DNA of 64,000 bases from assembly GCF_002814095.1 (NCBI RefSeq), contig NZ_CP021915.1:186001-250000 (forward strand). Reading direction: 5' to 3'. The notes below the pieces were generated by a model, which saw only the letters and a list, made by a program, of their open reading frames with translations, was not told the origin of the DNA and made no database searches. Source of the DNA: Sagittula sp. P11 (GTDB lineage: Bacteria; Pseudomonadota; Alphaproteobacteria; Rhodobacterales; Rhodobacteraceae). Positions 16,687 through 25,408 of the stretch are shown here, one piece after another. The translations under genes and the position numbers were made by a program. How positions within the stretch are numbered: position 1 is the first letter of the stretch; each line of letters begins with the position of its first letter.

Positions 16687-17453
16687 GATCCGACAAAGCC
16701 CGGCGGGCGCTTTTCCTTGAAAGAGGCGACCGCCTCGCGGTGATCTGCGGTCTGCATGATATGGGCTTCGGCGGTTGCCTCGATCTCGAGATAGGTCGCG
16801 AAATCGCAATCCATGCCACGGTTCAGCATCGACTTGCCCAGCCCAAAGGCTCGGGTCGGCCCTTCGGCCAGACGCACGGCCAGCGCATCGGCCTCTGCGT
16901 CGAGCGCGTCTTCTTCGTGGATTGCGTGGACGATCCCAAGGTCGTGCGCCTCTTGGGCATCGATCACCTGGGCCGTCAGGAACATCGCCTTCGCCCGCTG
17001 CGTCCCGACCGTCCGCGCCAGCAAGTAAAGCCCGCCACCGTCGGGCACGATCGCCACGCGCGCATAGGCCTGGCAAAAGCGGGCCGAGGGCGCGGCCAGG
17101 ATCACGTCAGCCAGAAGCGCAATGTTGAACCCCACGCCAAAGGCCGGCCCGGCAACCGCCGCGACGACCGGCTTTTCAAGATCATATAGCATCCGGGTTA
17201 CGCGGTGCTGTTGTTTCATGCGGTCCCGCATGGCCACAGGCGAAGAACCGGCGAAGGTGCTGATATCGCCTCCGGCGCAAAACGCGCCCCCGGCACCCGT
17301 GATCAACAGCGCGCGCACGCGGTCATCGTCGCGCACCTGGGTGACGATGCGTTCCATCTCTTTGCGTGCGTCTTGATCAAGGGCATTCTTCTTCTCGGGA
17401 AAATCGAAAGTCATCCGACCAACGCTTTCCGAGCGGCTGTAGAGCAATGGCAC
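16683..17453 (-). CDS. Enoyl-CoA hydratase/isomerase family (crotonase)
   Basis: A 256-aa crotonase with GAGGAFCAGGDISTF near residue 58 and VAGPAFGVGFNIAL near 103. Both Glu positions of classical hydratases are altered (CQAYARVAIVPDGGG and AKAMFL), as in PaaG/isomerase-like members. The start is a GTG at 17453, supported by GGGAGGAGG 6 nt upstream; longer in-frame ATGs have no such site. It is the first gene of the eight-gene minus-strand operon ending with dctP. The 220-bp region upstream separates it from the divergent nitronate monooxygenase gene. Confidence 0.84.
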   Translation of the reverse strand: MPLLYSRSESVGRMTFDFPEKKNALDQDARKEMERIVTQVRDDDRVRALLITGAGGAFCAGGDISTFAGSSPVAMRDRMKQQHRVTRMLYDLEKPVVAAVAGPAFGVGFNIALLADVILAAPSARFCQAYARVAIVPDGGGLYLLARTVGTQRAKAMFLTAQVIDAQEAHDLGIVHAIHEEDALDAEADALAVRLAEGPTRAFGLGKSMLNRGMDCDFATYLEIEATAEAHIMQTADHREAVASFKEKRPPGFVGS

Positions 17454-17676
17454 CGCTTCCTCCTCCCAGGAATGGGCTAGCATGGAACACGATAGGAGTG
17501 GCATTGAGCGACGGGCAATAGTCCGGTGCGGAAAATCAGACATGTGTAAAATTCACCCGTTCTGTGTATTTCCTTGCGGTCTGCTGGCACGTTTTTTCGG
17601 CTTCCCTTCCCATGCGCGCCCGTCACGGCTACGGGCCTCGGCACCCCCTGTTGAAACAGCAAAGAAGAAATAGACA

Positions 17677-18642
17677 ATGTACTCCGACACCCCTCTCGGC
17701 CGCTTGCGCCTGCCTGTGATCTGCTCGCCCATGTTCCTGGTGTCCGGGCCGGATCTTGTCGTCGCCCAGTGCAAAGCCGGCGTCATCGGCAGCTTTCCGG
17801 CGCTGAACGCACGCGAGTCCGAAGGTGAACCGCCGCTGCTTGAAGCCTGGCTCAAGCGCATCACTGAAGAGCTTGACGCGCACAATCAGGCCAATCCCGA
17901 TCGGCCCGCCGCGCCATTCGCGGTCAACCAGATCGTCCATCGATCGAATGATCGGATTGAGCGGGACGTCGAAATATGTGCGCGCTGGAAAGTGCCTGTC
18001 TGGATCACATCAATGGGCGCACGGGAAGACGTCAACCAGGCGGCACATGAGTGCGGCGGCACTGTACTGCACGATGTAATCAACAACAAATACGCCAGGA
18101 AAGCGATCGACAAGGGCGCCGACGGCCTGATCGCGGTCTGCGCCGGCGCTGGCGGCCACGCCGGGGCCTTGTCACCCTTTGCGCTGGTTCAGGAAATCCG
18201 GGAATGGTTCGATGGTCCGCTTGCCCTGTCCGGGTCCATCGCGACCGGGCGCTCAATTCTGGCGGCGCAGGCCATGGGTGCGGATTTTGGGTATATCGGA
18301 TCCCCCTTCATTGCCATGACCGAGGCGGTCGCGTCGGAGGAGTACAAGCAAATGATCGTCGAAGGCGGGGCCGATGATATTGTCTATACCGACTATTTCA
18401 GCGGCGTGCATGCCAACTATCTGAAACCGTCGGTGCGGGCGGTCGGTCTCGATCCGGACAACCTGGCCGGGATCGGCAACAAACTCGATCTGGCCACCGG
18501 CGACATTCGCCCCAAGGCCTGGCGTGACATCTGGGGCAGCGGTCAGGGGATCGGAGCGGTGAAAGAGGTGATGACCACGGCGGACTACGTCGACCGTCTC
18601 GACCGGGAATACCAGGTCGCCAAAGATGCGCTCTGTTCCTGA
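17677..18642 (+). CDS. Nitronate monooxygenase / enoyl reductase family FMN protein
   Basis: A 321-aa TIM-barrel flavoprotein of the 2-nitropropane dioxygenase (nitronate monooxygenase) family. It has the N-terminal LRLPVICSPMFLVSGPDL, the phosphate-binding region CAGAGGHAGALSPFAL near residue 155 and the LSGSIATGRS strand that binds FMN near residue 183. Many members near acyl-CoA genes are of unproved function and may reduce enoyl groups or remove nitronates. It stands alone, divergent from the crotonase-led operon, with a hairpin just after its stop. The ribosome-binding site (AAAGAAGAA) is weak. Confidence 0.85.
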   Translation: MYSDTPLGRLRLPVICSPMFLVSGPDLVVAQCKAGVIGSFPALNARESEGEPPLLEAWLKRITEELDAHNQANPDRPAAPFAVNQIVHRSNDRIERDVEICARWKVPVWITSMGAREDVNQAAHECGGTVLHDVINNKYARKAIDKGADGLIAVCAGAGGHAGALSPFALVQEIREWFDGPLALSGSIATGRSILAAQAMGADFGYIGSPFIAMTEAVASEEYKQMIVEGGADDIVYTDYFSGVHANYLKPSVRAVGLDPDNLAGIGNKLDLATGDIRPKAWRDIWGSGQGIGAVKEVMTTADYVDRLDREYQVAKDALCS

Positions 18643-18649
18643 CGAAAGA

Positions 18650-18673
18650 GGGCGGCCGGTTGCCCGGCCGCCC
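18650..18673. terminator. Intrinsic-type terminator between convergent genes
   Basis: A perfect 10-bp GC stem (GGGCGGCCGG with CCGGCCGCCC) around a TTGC loop begins 8 nt after the nitronate monooxygenase stop, followed by ATCTGTTTCTG. It sits between convergent genes and can serve both strands. Confidence 0.8.
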
Positions 18674-18713
18674 ATCTGTTTCTGCGGTTGTCGCGAATGA
18701 TCGAGACCCGATC

Positions 18714-19910
18714 TTAGCGGTCCTTTTGGTTGACGATCAGTTCTGCATTTTCGGGTAGTTCCGAAACAATGTTCACTTCGTCGACACGAATTCGTGTATG
18801 CAGTTTGAAGTTTTTGGCGGCGGCTGCTTCCGCAGCAGAAGCGTCGGCACCGTCTTCCAGCACAAGCGAGAGGCGGATCATGTCGCGATCGTTCTCGCGC
18901 GTTACCACGGCCTGCGCGGCCTTTGCGCCCGGCGTGCCGATGACAACTTCTTCAACCACGCGCGGATAAACGAAAATCTCGCGCACTTTGACCGCTGCCC
19001 CGACCCGTCCCTGCAATGCTGAAATCCGGCTGACGGTGCCATCCGCGTTGCTTTCCAGGGCAAAGGCGCTGTCGCCGGTGCCGAACCGGATCATCGGCCA
19101 GGTGGCATCGCGCGCGGTCACGACAACCTCGCCCGGTTCGCCATGGGCGACCTGTTCGCCGCTGACCGGATCGCAGATCTGCACCACGCGGTCGGGATGA
19201 ACCAGATAGCCTTCGCCGCCATCCTCATAGGCGACAAGGCCTAGATCGGCGGTGGCATAGGCGGCCCAGGTGGACACGCCGTATTCGGCCTCGATCCGGC
19301 GGCGCTTGGCCATCCAGTCGCCCATCTCACCGCCGAGGAAGGCTGTCTTCACCTTCCATGCGTCGCGGCCATAGGTTTCGATCACCTTGTCCGCCAGCGT
19401 CAGGAAAAACGCGGTCGAGGCGCAGATCGAAGTCACGCCGGTTTCGACGATGATCTGCGCCTGAAGCTCGGTATTGCCCACGCCGCCGGGAATCACCGTG
19501 GCACCTGCGGCCTGTGCCGCTTCGTCGAACAGCAAGCCTGCGGGCACAAGATGATACATCCAGGTGTTCAGGATGATATCCCCCGGCCCCACGCCTGCCG
19601 CCTTGAAAAGCAGGTCCAGGCCATGACCTCCCTCGCCCGAAAGGGCCGGCTCGAAAATTGGGCCAGGGGACACGTAGATCCGTCCAATATCCTTCAGATC
19701 CGAGGCAAGGAATCCGCCGAAAGGCGGGTTCTCGCGCTGGATCTTCAGAAGCTCTTCTTTTTTCATCACTGGAAGTCGCGAGAGGTCCGCCACCGATGTG
19801 ACGGCTGCCGGATCGAATCCGGCAGCCGTAAATCGCGATTTCAGGCCAGGAGCTTTTTCGGCCGCAGCGGCATAGGCTTGCGCTATATCTTTGTAGATAT
19901 CATCAGACAT
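18714..19910 (-). CDS. PaaK-like adenylate-forming enzyme with degenerate P-loop
   Basis: A 398-aa protein with the layout of phenylacetate-CoA ligase (PaaK): LSRLPVMKKEELL near residue 45, a TWMYHLVPAG segment, FLGGEMGDWMAKRRRIEAEYG near 190 and a C-terminal subdomain starting near QGRVGAAVKVREIFVYPRVVE (residues about 310-330). The Ser/Thr/Gly-rich ATP loop of PaaK is replaced by YVSPGPIFEPALSG near residue 82. It may still activate an acid, but catalytic competence is uncertain. ATG 19910 is preferred because GAGGAGG lies 7 nt upstream; the ATG at 19916 is too close to that site. It is the last gene of its operon. Confidence 0.75.
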   Translation of the reverse strand: MSDDIYKDIAQAYAAAAEKAPGLKSRFTAAGFDPAAVTSVADLSRLPVMKKEELLKIQRENPPFGGFLASDLKDIGRIYVSPGPIFEPALSGEGGHGLDLLFKAAGVGPGDIILNTWMYHLVPAGLLFDEAAQAAGATVIPGGVGNTELQAQIIVETGVTSICASTAFFLTLADKVIETYGRDAWKVKTAFLGGEMGDWMAKRRRIEAEYGVSTWAAYATADLGLVAYEDGGEGYLVHPDRVVQICDPVSGEQVAHGEPGEVVVTARDATWPMIRFGTGDSAFALESNADGTVSRISALQGRVGAAVKVREIFVYPRVVEEVVIGTPGAKAAQAVVTRENDRDMIRLSLVLEDGADASAAEAAAAKNFKLHTRIRVDEVNIVSELPENAELIVNQKDR

Positions 19911-19937
19911 TTCCATGCCTCCTCGTCCAATCGGGCG

Positions 19938-20747
19938 TTAAAGCGGGCAGTCCTTGCGGAAGTTTGGCGCGCGCTTCTCGCGGTGCGACAACACACCTTC
20001 CTTGACGTCCTCGCTCATAAAACCAAGCATCTCCAGCGCGGTCGACGCATCAAAGATCGGCCCGGCCTGGCGCAGCCAGTTGTTCAGCGAATACTTGGTC
20101 CAGCGGATCGCGCTTTGCGAGCCGTTGGCCAGTTCGACAGCCGTGTCCAAAGCGATCTGCTGAAGCTCGTCATCCTCGACGCACATTGACACCAGACCGA
20201 TGCGCTCGGCCTCTTCGCCCGACACCGGCTTGCAGGTCATCAGATAGTATTTCGCCTTGGCCATCGAGGTCAGCAGCGGCCAGATAATCGCCGCGACATC
20301 GCCAGCGGCAACGCCCAGACGCGGATGACCATCGACAATCTTTGCCCGTTTCCCGGCGATCGAGATGTCGGCCAGGATGGCAACCACAAGGCCCGCGCCT
20401 GCCGCAGGGCCATTGATCGCGGAAATGATCGGCTTGTTGCAGTTGATGATGTTGTAGACGAGATCCTTGGCTTCTTTCCACGTCTTCATGATCTCGTGCG
20501 AGTCGCCGATCATCTTCTCAATCAGGCTGAAATCGCCGCCCGCCGAAAACGCCTTGCCCGCGCCGGTCACGATGACCGCGTTGATGTCGGGGTCGCGGTC
20601 GATGTCGATCCACATGTCCGTCATCTGGGTGTGGGTTTCGGCATCGACCGAGTTGAATGTCTCGGGCCGGTCGAACGTGATGCGCAGGACGCGATCCGCC
20701 GGGTAGTCAAATTTCAGTTTGTCGTACTTTGCGTAACGCTCCGACAT
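19938..20747 (-). CDS. Enoyl-CoA hydratase/isomerase family (crotonase)
   Basis: A 269-aa crotonase with GAGKAFSAGGDFSL near residue 63 and INGPAAGAGLVVAI near 110. The region that normally carries the catalytic Glu reads VDGHPRLGVAAGDVAAIIWP, so the chemistry may be isomerisation, hydrolysis or a specialised hydration. A strong GAGGAGG site lies 8 nt before the ATG. Its neighbours are an ACAD pair upstream and a PaaK-like gene downstream. Confidence 0.84.
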   Translation of the reverse strand: MSERYAKYDKLKFDYPADRVLRITFDRPETFNSVDAETHTQMTDMWIDIDRDPDINAVIVTGAGKAFSAGGDFSLIEKMIGDSHEIMKTWKEAKDLVYNIINCNKPIISAINGPAAGAGLVVAILADISIAGKRAKIVDGHPRLGVAAGDVAAIIWPLLTSMAKAKYYLMTCKPVSGEEAERIGLVSMCVEDDELQQIALDTAVELANGSQSAIRWTKYSLNNWLRQAGPIFDASTALEMLGFMSEDVKEGVLSHREKRAPNFRKDCPL

Positions 20748-20774
20748 AGGTCTTTTCCTCCTCAGGGTATGGGT

Positions 20775-21926
20775 TCAGCCAGGCAGTCCCAGGACGGCCT
20801 TGGACAGGATGTTTCTTTGGATTTCGTTCGATCCACCGTAGATCGTGGTAGGTCTGGCCTTGTAGAAGCTCGACAAAACGTCGACGCTAACATTGCCAAC
20901 CTGAAGCGGCCCGATGGAGCCGCCATCGGGACCGGCTGCTTCGATCATCAGCTCGGTGATGCGCTGGAAGCATTCAGTCACCCAGATCTTCAGCATGGAC
21001 ACATCCGCACCGAGCGTCTCGCCACGTTTGAGCTGATCTGCAAAACGGGCATAAAGCGCGGCATGATCTTCCACATCCAGTGCCGCTTGGGCAAAGCGGT
21101 CACGGAACACCGGATCGTCAAACGCGCCACGGCCACGGGCAAAGCTTTCAAGCTGTCCCAGAGCGTTCTGGGCCAGACTTGGCGAGCCGATGAAGATGCG
21201 CTCGAAGCTCAAAAGCGCCTTGGCCATCGTCCAGCCCTTGTTCAGTTCGCCGACCAGGTTTTCCCGGGGAGTGCGGGCATTGTCGAAGAACACCTCGCAA
21301 AATTCGGTCTCACCCGAAAGGGTGGTGATCGTGCGCACCTCGATCCCCGGCTGATCCATCGGAGCAAGAAGGAAACTGATGCCCTGCTGTTTCTTCGGCG
21401 CATCGGGATCGGTGCGCACCAGCATGAAGATGTGCGTGGCATCATGCGCCATCGTCGTCCAGATCTTCTGGCCGTTAATGACGAAATCGTCGCCGTCAAT
21501 TTCCGCGCGTGTGCGCAGATTGGCAAGATCGGACCCGGCACCGGGCTCGGAATAGCCCTGGCACCAGATGTCCTCGCAGCTCAGAATACGTGGCAGCCAA
21601 TAGTCTTTCTGGTCCTGGGTGCCGAATTTGATGATCAGGGGCCCGACCATCTGCACGCCCATGTCGCGACCGCGATTGACGCCCCAGCGCTGCTGCTCTT
21701 CATAAAAGATCAGCAGCTTAGCAGCGTTTAGGCCCATACCGCCGAATTCAGCGGGCCAGGCTGGCGCAACCCAGCCCTTGGCGTGAAGCTTGCGGTGCCA
21801 ATGTTCGATCTCGGCGAACTTCGGTCGGTGCGGCAGGTGGCGCAGCTCTTCGGGATATTCCGCCTCGAAGAACGCGCGCACTTCCTTGCGGAAATCCGCA
21901 TCGCTCATTGCGTTCCAGTCGGTCAT
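20775..21926 (-). CDS. Acyl-CoA dehydrogenase, catalytic-type subunit
   Basis: A 383-aa ACAD with WCQGYSEPGAGSDLANLRTRA near residue 130, helix-G Glu in LLSFERIFIGSP near 240, and C-terminal IYGGSNEIQRNILSKAVLG. ATG 21926 overlaps the stop of the preceding ACAD gene (ATGA) and has AGGAAGGAG upstream, so an extended N-terminus starting at 21962 is rejected. It is paired with a shorter, base-less ACAD like the genes at 827 and 1956, and the two probably form an alpha2beta2 complex that oxidises a bulky or branched acyl-CoA. Confidence 0.88.
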   Translation of the reverse strand: MTDWNAMSDADFRKEVRAFFEAEYPEELRHLPHRPKFAEIEHWHRKLHAKGWVAPAWPAEFGGMGLNAAKLLIFYEEQQRWGVNRGRDMGVQMVGPLIIKFGTQDQKDYWLPRILSCEDIWCQGYSEPGAGSDLANLRTRAEIDGDDFVINGQKIWTTMAHDATHIFMLVRTDPDAPKKQQGISFLLAPMDQPGIEVRTITTLSGETEFCEVFFDNARTPRENLVGELNKGWTMAKALLSFERIFIGSPSLAQNALGQLESFARGRGAFDDPVFRDRFAQAALDVEDHAALYARFADQLKRGETLGADVSMLKIWVTECFQRITELMIEAAGPDGGSIGPLQVGNVSVDVLSSFYKARPTTIYGGSNEIQRNILSKAVLGLPG

Positions 21927-23047
21927 TGTGCGGCTCCTTCCTGTTCTCGCGCCTCGAACCAAAGCCGTCTGTGGTAGGCGTCATCGCCCAGCCAAGCGGA
22001 CAGAACCAGCGCTCGGTTCAGATAAAGCCCGATGTCGAACTCGTCGGTATAACCGACGGCCCCGTGCAGCTGGATGGCGTCGCGCGTGATCTTCTTGGCG
22101 GCGGTGACCGCGCGAGCCTTGGCCCGGCTGGCAAGCCGCGCCCGGACTTTTGGATCGGTTTCGCTGTCCATCTGCGCAAGCGCCTCCCGCACTCCGGCCT
22201 GCGCGACCTCGCACATCACGTTGAGGTCGACGGCACGGTGCTGGATGACCTGGAATGATCCGATCGGCTTGTCGAACTGCTCCCGCGTCTTGATGTAGTC
22301 GAGCGTGATCTCGAAGGCGCGCTCGCTCACGCCGACAAGCTCGGCCGCGGCAAGCGCCGTTGCATCGGCGACAGCCTCGGCCAGTGCAGTGAGAACCGCA
22401 CCGCTGCTGGCCAATTCCGCGGCCGGAGTTCCCGAAAACGAAAGCTCGCCCAGAGAGCTGCCATCCGCCTGCGTCCGCTTGTCGATGACAAGCCCCTGCG
22501 CGTCTGCCTCAGCCAGAACCAGAACCGGACCATCATCCTGTTCGGCCACGACAAGGAACCCGTGCGAACCGATCGCACCGACGACCCAGGCCTTGCCACC
22601 GGTCAGCTTTCCGTCCGCGTATCGGCAGGTCGCATCGGCAGGCGCCCCGTCGGGGCCGCGTTCCTGCCAGGCAACCGCCAATGAAATTTCGCCGCCGATG
22701 AGCTGTGCCATCTTCGGATGATCCGGACAAAGGCGGCGCAGAAGGCCGAGGCTCAGACCTATCGTCGACACGACCGGTTCCGGGGCAAACACACGGCCGA
22801 CTTCCTCGGCGATGACACCCCCGGCGGCTAGGCCCATGCCAAGCCCGCCCTGATCTTCGGGCACCGCCACGCCGAAAACACCGGCCTCGGCCAGTTCCCG
22901 GACCATCTCCGGATCGAAACCGCCCCCGGCATCACGGAGTTGTCGGGCTCTGTCACTTCCGCCCGCCCGTTCAAACAACGTGCGCACGCTCTCGCGCAAC
23001 AGGCGAAGGTCTTCTTGTTCGCTGGAAAGGAACTCAGTTTGTGTCAT
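21923..23047 (-). CDS. Acyl-CoA dehydrogenase, probable non-catalytic subunit
   Basis: A 374-aa ACAD-family protein with a full N-terminal helical domain, a divergent middle domain lacking the usual SEPxAGSD motif (QERGPDGAPAD instead) and a C-terminal KTREQFDKPIGSFQVIQHRAV and HGAVGYTDEFDIG. The helix-G base position is Ala (DATALAA) and there is no C-terminal EGT. It is likely the structural or FAD-sharing partner of the ACAD translated from the overlapping next gene. Its own start overlaps the end of the MaoC gene by 14 nt. Confidence 0.85.
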   Translation of the reverse strand: MTQTEFLSSEQEDLRLLRESVRTLFERAGGSDRARQLRDAGGGFDPEMVRELAEAGVFGVAVPEDQGGLGMGLAAGGVIAEEVGRVFAPEPVVSTIGLSLGLLRRLCPDHPKMAQLIGGEISLAVAWQERGPDGAPADATCRYADGKLTGGKAWVVGAIGSHGFLVVAEQDDGPVLVLAEADAQGLVIDKRTQADGSSLGELSFSGTPAAELASSGAVLTALAEAVADATALAAAELVGVSERAFEITLDYIKTREQFDKPIGSFQVIQHRAVDLNVMCEVAQAGVREALAQMDSETDPKVRARLASRAKARAVTAAKKITRDAIQLHGAVGYTDEFDIGLYLNRALVLSAWLGDDAYHRRLWFEAREQEGAAQ

Positions 23048-23483
23048 TTTGTTTTCGCTGGATCATCACAGGGGTGTCGGTCGAAAAAACGACCTCGCCC
23101 TCGGGGTTTTTGGCGCTGAGCGTATAGTGCAAAACACCTCTGTCGGGCTTGCTTTTTGACGGTGTGACCGAGTTGACCGTCAGTTCGACATCAAGGGGTT
23201 CGTTCGGGTGCACAGGCCGCAGCCAGCGCAAATTGTCAAAGCCCATGCCGCCGATATTGGCAACATCGACCATCATCTCGGTCATGACCGGCTTGAACAC
23301 CTCAAGCATGGTCTGAAAGCCCGAGGCGATCAGGCTGCCATGTATGGCGGTTGCATAGTCTTCATCGGTGTGCAGCCGCTGCGGATCCCATTCCTTGGCA
23401 AAGGCCTTTATCGAATCCGCGCTCATCGGAGCGCTGCGAAAGCGATAGACTTGGCCCGGCGAGAAGTCTTCCAGATACCTCAA
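23034..23483 (-). CDS. MaoC-like enoyl-CoA hydratase
   Basis: A 149-aa single hot-dog protein of the MaoC/R-specific hydratase family. The hydratase motif is readable as EWDPQRLHTDEDYA near residue 31 (Asp and His in the expected spacing), followed by HGSLIASG near residue 48. It would hydrate the 2-enoyl-CoA made by the ACAD pair encoded immediately downstream. Its ATG overlaps the stop of the transglutaminase-like gene (ATGA), so the genes are tightly coupled. Confidence 0.85.
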   Translation of the reverse strand: MRYLEDFSPGQVYRFRSAPMSADSIKAFAKEWDPQRLHTDEDYATAIHGSLIASGFQTMLEVFKPVMTEMMVDVANIGGMGFDNLRWLRPVHPNEPLDVELTVNSVTPSKSKPDRGVLHYTLSAKNPEGEVVFSTDTPVMIQRKQNDTN

Positions 23484-24199
23484 GAGGCACCCTCCTTTGC
23501 GAAACCGTCATCGTATCCGCTCGCATCCTTGGATATCCGGATGCGGTTGAATTCTTCCAGCTTCGGATAGGTTTCCTTGAACGCCATCAGGAACTCACCC
23601 ATCGGCGCGTCGAAATAGAGACCACGGTCGTTCACATATTCCATGTGCCGGTGATTCTGTTCGTCGAACTCATGAAAGAGCGCGTCGTGATAGCCGTCGA
23701 AGACCAGGGGTTTGACCCCGAATCTTTCACACAGTTCCATGTTGAATGCAGGTGTCACCTTGTAGGCCTCATTCCCCAACCACAGCTGAACATAGCCGTG
23801 GTAGATAAAGAGATCGGTCCCCATCAACTCCTGCAACTTGGGTGTATTCAGGTGGTTGCGCACATCCGCGAACCCCAGAGCGGCGGGGATACCCACAGCA
23901 CGCAAACAAGCCGCCAGAAGAATTGCCTTGGGAACGCAAAACGCCGCTTCCGCGCCAGCGATACGGCTGGCACGGTAAGAGTCCTCATCCAGCGCAAAAC
24001 AATAGGGATCATAGCGAATATCGTCGCGCACCGCTTCGAACAGGCGGATCGCCTTGTCTCGATTGGTTGCGTCCACAGGAAGATCACGCAAAGCCGATGT
24101 CACGAAACCCTGCACTTCCACGCTATCGCTTTCCACAAAGCGCGATGGCATGACATAACGCTCAGCTTCAGTCGGCAGGTCATCGTCAGACTTGTCCAT
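23480..24199 (-). CDS. Transglutaminase-like superfamily protein
   Basis: A 239-aa protein with a transglutaminase/cysteine-protease-like core: AFCVPKAILLAACLRAVGIP around residues 86-105 gives the Cys (Cys88) at the start of a helix, and YHGYVQLWLG near residue 133 gives the His (His134). The third residue, usually Asp in a VDPT-like strand, appears as Thr149 in KVTPAF. No signal peptide is visible, so it is probably cytoplasmic. It leads an operon of acyl-CoA enzymes under the TCTAAC palindrome and overlaps the MaoC start by 4 nt. Function is unknown; hydrolysis of an amide or thioester conjugate, or acyl transfer, would fit the fold. Confidence 0.75.
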   Translation of the reverse strand: MDKSDDDLPTEAERYVMPSRFVESDSVEVQGFVTSALRDLPVDATNRDKAIRLFEAVRDDIRYDPYCFALDEDSYRASRIAGAEAAFCVPKAILLAACLRAVGIPAALGFADVRNHLNTPKLQELMGTDLFIYHGYVQLWLGNEAYKVTPAFNMELCERFGVKPLVFDGYHDALFHEFDEQNHRHMEYVNDRGLYFDAPMGEFLMAFKETYPKLEEFNRIRISKDASGYDDGFAKEGAS

Positions 24200-24213
24200 T
24201 GGCCCCCCCTTTT

Positions 24214-24229
24214 TCTAACAAATGTTAGA
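24214..24229. promoter_or_regulatory. Palindromic operator TCTAAC-AAAT-GTTAGA
   Basis: Six-base arms TCTAAC and GTTAGA are perfect inverted repeats around a 4-bp centre. The site lies 15 bp upstream of the transglutaminase-like start codon, so a bound protein would overlap the promoter or block early transcription. The same arms recur at 27875 and 44077, with a degraded copy at 31476. The AAC-N4-GTT layout resembles operators of TetR-family acyl-CoA regulators such as PsrA, which is only an analogy. Confidence 0.75.
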
Positions 24230-24261
24230 TTACCGATTCAAATCCTGCCCGTCAACGGGAT

Positions 24262-25398
24262 TTACTCTGTTTTCGGTTGGTCCACGCCATAACGCGGATT
24301 GTCTTCGCCCAGAGTGGCTGCAACTCCGACCGAATTTCCGGAAGAACGGAACTCCGGGGCAATTGGCAGCGGCAAAGCGGGCGCGTCCCGGCCGGAGATT
24401 TTTACGGTCCGCCCGAACACGTCACGCGCTTTGAAATGCGGGTCACGCGCCGCCTCGGCGGGCGTCTTCACGACCGAACAGCAGCAATCTGCCGCAGCCA
24501 GCAAAGGCTCCCAATGGGTCGAGGGGTGTTCCCTCAGACGACGTGCAACCTCTGCGGCACAGGCATTTGGATCGGACCAGTCATCGCGAAGGGCCACAGG
24601 CAAACCAATGACATCGCAGAACGACTGCCAGAACTTTTCTTCCAACGCGCCGACGGCGATCTGACGCCCGTCCGCAGCCGTATAAAGCCGATACCGGGCC
24701 AGGCCACCCGTCAGACGGCTGCCACCGCTTTCGATGTTCTGCCCGGCAATCACACCTTCGGCATGGGCCCAATAGGCAAAGGCGAACGCCCCCTCGGCCA
24801 TTGCGATATCCAGATGCGTCCCCTGCCCGCTTGCCTGCCGCGCAATCAGGGCCAGCAGGATATTCATCACCGCAGGATAGGTTCCGCCTCCGATATCGGC
24901 GACCAGCCCGAACGGGGCTGTTGGCTGGTCATCCGGTCCGCGACTGAGCGACAGGATACCCGCATCACCGACGTAGTTGAGATCGTGGCCGGCGGCGCTG
25001 GCCTTTGGTCCGGTCTGGCCATAGCCGGTGATCGAACAATAGATGAGACCGGGATTGATCTTTCGCACCGCTTCATAACCAAGCCCCAGCCGGTCCATCA
25101 CGCCGGGACGAAACTGCTCTACCAGAACATCGGCCTTCTCGATCAAGGGGCGCAGACGTTCCACTGCGCCCCTTGACTTGAGGTCGATGGCCACCGATCG
25201 CTTGCCGTGGTTCAACACAGCAAATCCGATGCTCTCTCCGTCGATCTTTGGCTCCGTGTGGCGCGCGTCCTCGCCGGCTCCGGGCCGTTCGAACTTGATC
25301 ACTTCGGCGCCAGCCTCGGACAGCATGAGCGTCGCCATCGGACCGGGAAGAAGTGTGCTGAAATCCAGCACCAGGATATCCTTGAGCGGTTGAGCCAT
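24262..25398 (-). CDS. CaiB family alpha-methylacyl-CoA racemase-like protein
   Basis: A 378-aa CaiB/BaiF family protein. Unlike the other family members here, it carries the alpha-methylacyl-CoA racemase pair: His in AAGHDLNYVGDAGIL near residue 136 and Asp in LVADIGGGTYPAVM near residue 170. Racemases of this type invert the 2-methyl centre so that stereospecific dehydrogenases can act on branched acyl-CoAs, as in isoprenoid and steroid side-chain breakdown. ATG 25398 is preferred to the in-frame TTG at 25416. It follows a MaoC hydratase gene by 10 nt. Confidence 0.82.
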   Translation of the reverse strand: MAQPLKDILVLDFSTLLPGPMATLMLSEAGAEVIKFERPGAGEDARHTEPKIDGESIGFAVLNHGKRSVAIDLKSRGAVERLRPLIEKADVLVEQFRPGVMDRLGLGYEAVRKINPGLIYCSITGYGQTGPKASAAGHDLNYVGDAGILSLSRGPDDQPTAPFGLVADIGGGTYPAVMNILLALIARQASGQGTHLDIAMAEGAFAFAYWAHAEGVIAGQNIESGGSRLTGGLARYRLYTAADGRQIAVGALEEKFWQSFCDVIGLPVALRDDWSDPNACAAEVARRLREHPSTHWEPLLAAADCCCSVVKTPAEAARDPHFKARDVFGRTVKISGRDAPALPLPIAPEFRSSGNSVGVAATLGEDNPRYGVDQPKTE

Positions 25399-25408
25399 CT
25401 TCACTGCC

